From Azoarcus sp. (GTDB lineage Bacteria; Pseudomonadota; Gammaproteobacteria; Burkholderiales; Rhodocyclaceae): DNA of 64,000 nt. The translations under genes were made by a program, and so were the position numbers. Shown here piece by piece: positions 57,497 to 64,000 of the stretch; within the stretch, counting starts at the first letter, position 1; every line of letters starts with the position of its first letter. A model generated the notes under the pieces. The model made no database searches. It worked only from the letters and a program-made list of their open reading frames with translations, and was not told the DNA's origin. The stretch lies in contig DYFV01000015.1 of assembly GCA_020725025.1 (NCBI GenBank), positions 1 through 64,000 of the forward strand, given 5' to 3'.

Positions 57497-58492
57497 TCAG
57501 ACGCCCGCCGCAGCCGCGCCGGCAGGCGACAGCGGCGCCGCTAGATCGGCGGCGGCCTCCGCCCGCAGCCACGCGAGGAAGCTCCGCAGCAGCGGCGTGT
57601 CCGTATCCCGCTCCGGAAGCACGATCCAGTAGCGCCAGCGTGGGCGCTCCTCGAAGGGGCACGCCTCCCCGGCCGGTACGATGCAGCTGTCGGGAGCATG
57701 GGTGGCGGGGATCTCGATGGGAAACGGGCGCACCAGCTTGCCGGTGCGCAGCGCCAGCGCCGCGAGGCTGCGCCGCGCCAGCGCCACGCCACGGCCTTCG
57801 ATCGCGGCCTGCAGCACCAGGGCCGAGTCCGACATCATCAGCCCGCTCGCAGGTTCCGGCCAGTCCAGGCCCGCGGCACGAAACCAGGGCACCCAGTCCT
57901 CGCCCTCCGAGCGCAGGAGCGGCAACCCGGCGAGATCGGCGGGCCACACGAGGCGACGCCCTGCCACCAGGGCGGGGCTCAACACCGGGAACAGCACGTC
58001 GTCCATCAGCAGCTCGGCACGCACGCCGGTGTAGGGGCCCGGCCCCCACCGGATGCACACGTCCACGCCGTCACGGGTGAAGTCGGTGAGCGCGATCGAC
58101 GAGGTGACGTTCACCTCGGCGGTGGGGTGCCGGTCGATGAAGGCACCGATGCGCGGTGCCAGCCAGCGCCCGGCGAAGGACGGCATGCAGCTCACCGACA
58201 GGCGATTCGGATTGGCCCGCCGCTTGAGGCCGGCCACCGTGTCGGCGATCTGGCGCAGCGCCGCGTTGGTGGCCACGAGGAGCTCCTCCCCCGCCGGCGT
58301 GAGCACCACCGCGCGTCCCTGCCGCTGGAAGAGCGCGAAACCGAGCTGCTCCTCCAGTCCGCGCACCTGGTGGCTCACCGCGCTGTGGGTGACGAACAGC
58401 TCCTCTGCCGCGCGGGAGAAGCTCGCCAGCCGCGCCGCCGCCTCGAACACGCGCAGAGCGGACAGCGACGGAAGCCGTCCAGGAGCGTCCAT
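57497..58492 (-). CDS. LysR family regulator, GcvA-like
   Basis: A 331-aa LysR protein with the GcvA-type opening PSLSALRVFEAAARLASFSRAA and a VTHSAVSHQVRGLEEQLG helix-turn-helix. The C-terminus is Ala-rich. It is divergent from a DUF2917 gene across 113 bp, a pairing common in betaproteobacteria, and probably controls that gene. The ATG at 58492 was chosen as family N-termini begin near there. Confidence 0.88.
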   Translation of the reverse strand: MDAPGRLPSLSALRVFEAAARLASFSRAAEELFVTHSAVSHQVRGLEEQLGFALFQRQGRAVVLTPAGEELLVATNAALRQIADTVAGLKRRANPNRLSVSCMPSFAGRWLAPRIGAFIDRHPTAEVNVTSSIALTDFTRDGVDVCIRWGPGPYTGVRAELLMDDVLFPVLSPALVAGRRLVWPADLAGLPLLRSEGEDWVPWFRAAGLDWPEPASGLMMSDSALVLQAAIEGRGVALARRSLAALALRTGKLVRPFPIEIPATHAPDSCIVPAGEACPFEERPRWRYWIVLPERDTDTPLLRSFLAWLRAEAAADLAAPLSPAGAAAAGV

Positions 58493-58605
58493 ATGTGAAC
58501 CCCGCTCACAGATTTCCAAGAAAAGATCGCTTTTCGAAGACCGTCTCCCTACCCACAATGCAAGGCACGGAAACACTTCCCGCGCATTCTCGGAGAGACG
58601 GCATC

Positions 58606-58947
58606 ATGGACGCGAGACTAGCATGTTCGACGCACGACATGGCTTCCGGCAGCCTCCTCGCGCTACGCGATGCGAGCGGCTGGGTCGTGGTAAGCGAACG
58701 CGGCCCGGCTTGGCTGACCCTTGAGGGCTACTCACAGGACAAGTGGCTCTCCGCGGGCGAGCGCTTCGTCGTGCCGGGTCCCGGGCTGATGCTCGTTCAG
58801 GCCGAGGGCGCCTCGCGCATCCGGCTCGAGCCGCCGCCTCCGGGCATCCTCGGCCGGCTCGCGCTCGGAGGGAGAGGGATGCTGCGCGCCGCCGCGCAGG
58901 CGTCTCTGTATGCCGCCGAGCGCATGAAGCTGCTTCCGTCGGGCTAA
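58606..58947 (+). CDS. DUF2917 domain protein
   Basis: A 113-aa protein with the cupin-like DUF2917 core LLALRDASGWVVVSERGPAWLT and ERFVVPGPGLMLVQAEG. The start at 58606 follows GGAGAG. Function is unknown. It is divergent from the LysR gene, and its stop overlaps that of the convergent EamA gene by 4 bp. Confidence 0.78.
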   Translation: MDARLACSTHDMASGSLLALRDASGWVVVSERGPAWLTLEGYSQDKWLSAGERFVVPGPGLMLVQAEGASRIRLEPPPPGILGRLALGGRGMLRAAAQASLYAAERMKLLPSG

Positions 58948-59798
58948 GCCGGTCCTTTGCGGCGGCTGAGCAGCACCATCGCCACACCGCCGAGAATGGC
59001 CACCGAGGAGAGGGCGAGCCGCATGCTCACGGCCTCGCCCAGAAACAGCACGCCGCCCACGGCGGCGATCACCGGCACGCTCAGCTGCACGGTCGCGGCG
59101 CTGGTGGCCCTGAGCCCCCGCAGGGCCGCGTACCACACGGCGTAACCCGCCCCGGAGGCGAGCGCGCCGGACAGCACGGCGTAGAGCGCGCCCGCCCCAT
59201 CCACCCTCGGCGTATCGAGCCCCACCACGCCGAGCGCGATCGCCATCGGCACCGTGCGCAGGAAATTGCCGCTGGTGGTCGCCAGCGCATCGGACGTGCC
59301 GCGCCCGAGCAGCGAGTACACGCCCCACGCGACGCCGGCCGCGATCATGAGGAGCGCCCCCACCAGCGGCGGCGCCGCCAGACCGGGGAGCATCAGGTAC
59401 ACGAGTCCGCCCAGCGCCAGCGTCACGCCCGCCACCTGCCCGCGCGTCAGGCGCTCGCCCCGCGCCAGCCCGGTACCTATCATGGTCGCCTGCACCGCGG
59501 CGAAGAGAAGCAGCGCCCCCGTTCCGGCGGTGAGCGAGACGTAGGCGAAGGAGAAGGCCGCCGCATACGCGAAGAGCGCGAGGGCCGCACGCCAGCTGCC
59601 GGCGCGAAGCCGTGCCGCCTTGCCGCCGCGGAAGGCGATCAGGGCTGCCAGCATTGCTGCGCCCGAGACCAGGCGGATGATGGTGAAGCTCGCCGGGTCG
59701 ATGGACGTATCCTGAAGGGCGAGCCGGCACAGCACCGAGTTGGCGGCAAAAGCGACCATCGCCACCACGGTCAGGGCGGCGGTGCGGGCAACGCTCAC
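58944..59798 (-). CDS. EamA-family DMT transporter
   Basis: A 284-aa protein with ten helices in two EamA repeats, of the drug/metabolite transporter superfamily. The GTG at 59798 has AAGGAG nine bases upstream. Substrate is unknown. The second repeat starts near residue 140 with PPLVGALLMIAAGVAWG. Confidence 0.85.
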   Translation of the reverse strand: MSVARTAALTVVAMVAFAANSVLCRLALQDTSIDPASFTIIRLVSGAAMLAALIAFRGGKAARLRAGSWRAALALFAYAAAFSFAYVSLTAGTGALLLFAAVQATMIGTGLARGERLTRGQVAGVTLALGGLVYLMLPGLAAPPLVGALLMIAAGVAWGVYSLLGRGTSDALATTSGNFLRTVPMAIALGVVGLDTPRVDGAGALYAVLSGALASGAGYAVWYAALRGLRATSAATVQLSVPVIAAVGGVLFLGEAVSMRLALSSVAILGGVAMVLLSRRKGPA

Positions 59799-59878
59799 GG
59801 CATGTTCTCCTTGGCTGTCGGCCGCCTGGCGGCCCGATGCCCGGAACATAGCGCGAAACGGAGCTCCGCGGCCAGCCG

Positions 59879-61435
59879 TCATGCCGCCTCCTTACCGTAG
59901 CGGCGCGCCAGGGCACGGAAGGCGGCGATCTCGGCCTCGCACCACGCCCGGTCGCGCCCCAGCTCCTCGGCGAGCAGATGGGCGACCGGCTCGGCAGCCT
60001 CGGCGGCGGCCCCGGCATGCACGAAGAGGGCTCGGTTGCGTCGCGCCAGGACGTCCTCGACGGTGCGCGCGAGCTCGGCTCGGGCGGCATAGCGCACCTC
60101 GGCCTCGGTCAGCGTGAGTTCCGGATGAACACGGCGGCCGGCGCCGGCGAGCGCGTCCACCATCGGGCGGTCCAGCCCGTAAGGATCGTCCGACGGCCGC
60201 TCGGGCGCGCCATGTACGCGCAGGGTCGCCGTGTCCCCGTACCGGCGCGGCAGGGACGCCACCGATTCGGCGGTATCGACCGCGTCCTCCCCCATGCGCC
60301 GGTAGGTCGTCCACTTGCCGCCGGTGATCGTCACGAGCCCGCCGGGCGACACCTCGATGCAGTGCTCCCGCGAGAGGCTGCGCGTTGCCGACCGGTCACC
60401 GGCCCCGATAAGGGGACGCAGGCCCACGAAGGCGCTGCGCACGTCCTCACGCTTCGGCGCATGGCGCAGGTAGCGGGCGGCGGTATCGAGGATGAAGTCG
60501 ACCTCGCCGGCAAGCGGCGTCGGCTCCAGCGGCAGCTCGCGTACCGCGGAGTCTGTCGTGCCCAGCAGCACGCTGCCCTGCCACGGGATGGCGAAGAGCA
60601 CCCGGCCGTCGGCCGTATGCGGCACGAGCAGCGCGTCCTCGCCCGGCAGAAATTCCCGTCCCACCACGAGATGCACGCCCTGGCTGGGCCGCAACAGGGC
60701 GGCCACGGCAGGGCGCTCCATTCGGCGCACTGCATCCACCCACACGCCGGTGGCGTTGATCACGCTGCGCGCGGCGATGCGAAAGCTCGCTCCGCTTTCC
60801 GCATCGCGCGCGAGCACGCCGCCCACGCGCCCCGCCTCCAGCCCGAGGTCGTCCACCGGCACGTAGTTCAGCGCCAGCCCGCCGAGATCGAACAGCGTGC
60901 GCATGAGCGAGACGGCCAGCCGCGCGTCGTCGAAGCGGGCGTCCCAGTAGGCGATGCCGCCCTTGAGTCCGGCGGTGGCGAGCGTCGGCAGCGCGGCGAC
61001 GGTGCGGGCGGCGTCGAGCACACGGCAAGGACCGATGCCGTGCCGGCCCGCGAGCGCGTCGTAGAGGGTCAGCCCGAGCCCGAGGAAGGGCTTCTCGTGC
61101 CAGTGGTAGGCCGGCACGACGAAACGCTGCGGATGCACCAGATGGGGCGCGTTGGCGAGCAGGCGTGCCCGCTCGGCCAGCGCCTCGCGCACCAGCGCCA
61201 GATTGCCCTGGGCGAGATAGCGCACCCCTCCGTGGATGAGCTTGGTCGCCCGCGAGCTGGTCCCCTTGGCGAAGTCGTGGGCCTCAAGCAGCAGTGTCGT
61301 GTGGCCGCGGGCCGCAGCGTCCACCGCGCAGCCCAGGCCGGTGGCGCCTCCGCCGATCACGACCACGTCCCACACGCGAGGCTCGGCGAGGCGGGCGAGC
61401 AGCGCGCTGCGCGCCAGGGCTCGGGCCTCGTTCAT
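59879..61435 (-). CDS. glpD: aerobic glycerol-3-phosphate dehydrogenase
   Basis: A 518-aa membrane-associated FAD enzyme (EC 1.1.5.3) with the FAD motif DVVVIGGGATGLGCAVDAA and the SRATKLIHGGVRYL segment, and the late ITGGKWTTYRRM motif. It oxidises glycerol 3-phosphate and passes electrons to ubiquinone. It is downstream of glpK (30 bp), forming a glycerol operon without a glpF. The ATG at 61435 was chosen over an adjacent GTG. Confidence 0.95.
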   Translation of the reverse strand: MNEARALARSALLARLAEPRVWDVVVIGGGATGLGCAVDAAARGHTTLLLEAHDFAKGTSSRATKLIHGGVRYLAQGNLALVREALAERARLLANAPHLVHPQRFVVPAYHWHEKPFLGLGLTLYDALAGRHGIGPCRVLDAARTVAALPTLATAGLKGGIAYWDARFDDARLAVSLMRTLFDLGGLALNYVPVDDLGLEAGRVGGVLARDAESGASFRIAARSVINATGVWVDAVRRMERPAVAALLRPSQGVHLVVGREFLPGEDALLVPHTADGRVLFAIPWQGSVLLGTTDSAVRELPLEPTPLAGEVDFILDTAARYLRHAPKREDVRSAFVGLRPLIGAGDRSATRSLSREHCIEVSPGGLVTITGGKWTTYRRMGEDAVDTAESVASLPRRYGDTATLRVHGAPERPSDDPYGLDRPMVDALAGAGRRVHPELTLTEAEVRYAARAELARTVEDVLARRNRALFVHAGAAAEAAEPVAHLLAEELGRDRAWCEAEIAAFRALARRYGKEAA

Positions 61436-61465
61436 CACGTGATGTCCGGTCTAGGCGAGGCCGGC

Positions 61466-62956
61466 TCAGGCTTCCGCCCAGCCGCGCGCACGTTCCACCG
61501 CGCGCCGCCAGCGGGCCACGGCCTCTTCCCTGGCGGCGGCGGGCATGGCCGGCTCGAACCGGTGCTCGGCGTGCCAGTGCGCGGCCACCTCGTCCGGCCC
61601 GGACCACACGCCCACGCCGAGACCGGCCAGGTAGGCGGCACCGAGCGCAGTAGTCTCCAGCATCCGCGGCCGCACCACCGGCACGCCCAGCAGGTCGGCC
61701 TGCATCTGCATCAGCAGGTCGTTGGCCGCCGCTCCGCCGTCGACCCGCAGCTCGGTGAGCGGCCCCGCCCCGTCGCGGTCCATCGCCGCCACGAGGTCGA
61801 CCGTCTGCAGCGCGATCGATTCGAGGGCGGCCCTCGCGATGTGCGCCGCACTGCTGCCGCGGGTGAGCCCGAGCATGGTGCCGCGCGCATAGGCGTCCCA
61901 GTGGGGAGCGCCGAGCCCGGTGAAGGCGGGCACCAGCACCACGCCGCCGCTGTCGGGGACGCGGGCGGCGAGCGCCTCGATCTCGGCCGCATGACGGACC
62001 AATCCGAGCTCGTCGCGCAGCCACTGCACTACCGCCCCCGCCATGAAGATGCTGCCTTCCAGGGCGTAGGTGGTCTGGCCGGCGGCGCGCCAGCCGACCG
62101 TGGAGAGGAGCCGGTTGGCCGAAGACACCGGCTCCCCGCCTGTATTCATCAGGAGGAAGCAGCCGGTGCCGTAGGTGTTCTTGGCCATGCCAGGCGCGAA
62201 GCAGGCCTGTCCGACGGTGGCCGCCTGCTGGTCGCCGCCGATGCCGGCGATCGGCACCGCGGCGCCCAGGATTTCCGGGCGGGTCTCGCCCACCACGCCG
62301 CTGCTGTCCACCACCCGCGGCAGGACCGCCGCCGGAATCCGCAGCAGGCGCAGCAGCTCCTCCTCCCAGGCGAGGGTGCGCAGGTTGAAGAGCATGGTGC
62401 GCGAGGCGTTGCCCACGTCGGTGACGTGGCAGGCGCCGCCGGTGAGGTGCCACACCAGCCAGCTGTCCACGGTGCCGAAGGCGAGCTCGCCCGCCTCGGC
62501 CCGTTCGCGCGCGCCCGGCACGTGCTCCAGGAGCCAGGCGAGCTTGGTGGCGGAGAAATAGGCGTCGATCTCCAGGCCGGTCCGCGTGCGGATCGCCTCG
62601 GCGTGGCCGGCCGCGCGCAGGCGGTCGCATTCGGCGGCGGTACGCCGGTCCTGCCAGACGATGGCGGGCGCCACCGCGCGGCCGGTGGCGCGCTCCCAGA
62701 GCAGGGTCGTCTCGCGCTGGTTGGCGATGCCGACCGCGGCGAGCGCGCCGGCCGCGATGCCCGCGTCGGCAAGCGCGGCGCGGGCGCAGTCGAGCTGCGT
62801 GCGCAGGATCTCGTCCGGATCGTGCTCGACCCAGCCGGGCCGCGGAAAGTGCTGGGCGAACGACTGCTGGGCGACGCCGCACACGCGGCCGTCGCCATCG
62901 AACACCATGGCACGCGAACTCGTGGTGCCCTGGTCGAGGGCGAGCAGATAGGTCAT
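61466..62956 (-). CDS. glpK: glycerol kinase
   Basis: A 496-aa FGGY kinase (EC 2.7.1.30) with [46 protein letters not shown] and [13 protein letters not shown]. It makes glycerol 3-phosphate for glpD. No regulator (glpR) or facilitator is seen next to it. Confidence 0.96.
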   Translation of the reverse strand: MTYLLALDQGTTSSRAMVFDGDGRVCGVAQQSFAQHFPRPGWVEHDPDEILRTQLDCARAALADAGIAAGALAAVGIANQRETTLLWERATGRAVAPAIVWQDRRTAAECDRLRAAGHAEAIRTRTGLEIDAYFSATKLAWLLEHVPGARERAEAGELAFGTVDSWLVWHLTGGACHVTDVGNASRTMLFNLRTLAWEEELLRLLRIPAAVLPRVVDSSGVVGETRPEILGAAVPIAGIGGDQQAATVGQACFAPGMAKNTYGTGCFLLMNTGGEPVSSANRLLSTVGWRAAGQTTYALEGSIFMAGAVVQWLRDELGLVRHAAEIEALAARVPDSGGVVLVPAFTGLGAPHWDAYARGTMLGLTRGSSAAHIARAALESIALQTVDLVAAMDRDGAGPLTELRVDGGAAANDLLMQMQADLLGVPVVRPRMLETTALGAAYLAGLGVGVWSGPDEVAAHWHAEHRFEPAMPAAAREEAVARWRRAVERARGWAEA

Positions 62957-63089
62957 GAGGCCTCCCCGCGCGATGCCGATGGCGCAAGCCTAACCCGATC
63001 GGCTGGCATGGGGCAAACCGCGAGTCCCGACCTAGGCCGACCGTGGGAGCCCGTGGTTCAATGCAGGTTTTGCACTGCACCACCCCGCC

Positions 63090-63977
63090 ATGCAATCCCT
63101 GTGGATGATCGTCGCAAGCCTGCTCTTCGCCTGCATGGGCGTGTGCGTGAAGCTTGGCGCTGCCCACTTCGCCACCGGCGAGCTGGTGTTCTACCGCGGC
63201 TTTCTCGCGATGGTGGTGGTCGGCGCGGTGGCACATACCCAGGGGATCGGGCTCGCCACGCCCAACTGGCGGCTGCAGATCACCCGCGGGCTGGCCGGTT
63301 CGGCCGCCCTGGTGTCCTACTTCTACGCGTTGAGCGTCCTGCCGCTCGCCACGGCCGTCACCCTGAGCTACACCTCGCCGATCTTCGTCGCGCTGCTCCT
63401 CGCCCTGTGGTTCCGCGAGCGGCTCGTCTGGCAGGCGGGGGCATCGGTGGCGCTCGGCTTCGTGGGCGTCGTGCTGCTGCTCGAGCCCACCGTGCGCCCG
63501 GATCAATGGCTGGGCGCCTGCGCTGGCCTCGGCGCCGGGCTCATCGCCAGCATCGCCTACCTCAACGTGCGCGAGCTCGGCCGGGCCGGCGAACCGGAGG
63601 CGCGCACCGTGTTCTGGTTCTCGGCCATGACCTCCATGGTCGGACTGCCGTGGGCGCTGGCGGGCGACGTCCATGCGATCGACGCGTCCGGCATGGCGAT
63701 TCTCGCCGGTGTCGGCCTTTTCGGCGCCTTCGCGCAGCTGGCGATGACCCGCGCCTACCGGTTCGGCAAGACGGTGGTCTCGGCCAACCTCGCCTACACC
63801 ACGGTCGTGTTCTCGAGTCTCTTCGGCGTGCTGCTGTGGGACGAGGTTCTGCCGCTCGCCGCGTGGTTCGCCATCGCGCTCATCGTCGCCAGCGGAGTGA
63901 CGGTTTCGCTCGCCTCCCGGCAACCGGGCACGCCGCTCGCTTCCCCCTCCCCGGCACCGGGCCGGCACAGCGATTGA
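63090..63977 (+). CDS. EamA-family DMT transporter (second)
   Basis: A 295-aa, ten-helix protein with two EamA repeats, beginning LWMIVASLLFACMGVCVKLG. The C-terminal 25 residues are Pro/Ser-rich and hydrophilic. It differs in sequence from the copy at 58944. A TGCAG/CTGCA inverted repeat lies just before the start codon and may affect translation. Substrate unknown. Confidence 0.85.
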   Translation: MQSLWMIVASLLFACMGVCVKLGAAHFATGELVFYRGFLAMVVVGAVAHTQGIGLATPNWRLQITRGLAGSAALVSYFYALSVLPLATAVTLSYTSPIFVALLLALWFRERLVWQAGASVALGFVGVVLLLEPTVRPDQWLGACAGLGAGLIASIAYLNVRELGRAGEPEARTVFWFSAMTSMVGLPWALAGDVHAIDASGMAILAGVGLFGAFAQLAMTRAYRFGKTVVSANLAYTTVVFSSLFGVLLWDEVLPLAAWFAIALIVASGVTVSLASRQPGTPLASPSPAPGRHSD

Positions 63978-64000
63978 ACCGGTGTGCGCCGGGGGCTATA

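Overview
The window is about 64 kb of GC-rich, densely packed bacterial chromosome. It fits a facultatively anaerobic betaproteobacterium, most likely in the Rhodocyclales (Thauera/Azoarcus-like). The reasons are the complete cbb3 oxidase cluster next to nitric-oxide and FNR/Dnr-type genes, class I PHB synthase, SoxYZ plus flavocytochrome c, malate synthase G behind a haloacid dehalogenase, and perfect TTGAC-N4-GTCAA FNR-type boxes. The taxonomic placement is inference; no rRNA gene is present. I see no prophage, insertion sequence, CRISPR array or other island. The non-coding signals stand out more than the genes.

Layout. 1-3374: end of an fnr gene, then a hemerythrin/SirB2/NnrS operon divergent from a Dnr-like Crp/Fnr regulator (oxygen and NO response). 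3375-7441: PHB synthase, a beta-CASP metallo-beta-lactamase RNase-like protein and a UspA protein, with two FNR-type boxes. 7533-16553: two small membrane proteins (one only 49 aa), ccoH, ccoG, ccoPQON, then ccoS and ccoI; an FNR box with a well-placed -10 drives ccoN. A second perfect FNR box with an exactly placed -10 sits about 105 bp before an intrinsic terminator with no gene between. This is my best candidate for an undescribed element: an FNR-controlled small RNA. 16730-23149: a short-chain dehydrogenase, an HD-GYP signalling protein with a periplasmic sensor, a glutathione peroxidase homologue, AMP nucleosidase and tRNA-Thr(CGU).

23206-42776 is dominated by acetate and glyoxylate metabolism: LysR regulator, haloacid dehalogenase plus malate synthase G, CidA/LrgB-type membrane proteins, an acetate-type Na+/solute symporter with its small subunit, dimeric NADP-isocitrate dehydrogenase (AceK target), a second monomeric isocitrate dehydrogenase, and AceK. 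Isocitrate lyase follows at 53272. The AT-rich promoter regions of the dehalogenase/glcB, aceK and aceA genes share short motifs, which suggests a common regulator. 42783-45416: soxZ, soxY, a monohaem cytochrome and a flavocytochrome c sulfide dehydrogenase flavoprotein.

45487-64000 is mostly housekeeping: Nudix, dut, coaBC, radC, rpmB-rpmG, cspA, clpS-clpA, RraA-like, aceA. A two-component system follows, divergent from a Spy/CpxP-like periplasmic protein, then a LysR/DUF2917 pair, two EamA transporters, and glpD-glpK. Two REP-like palindromes lie at 45434-45487 and 52807-52872. Gene starts were chosen from ribosome binding sites and family N-termini, so many differ from the longest open frame.
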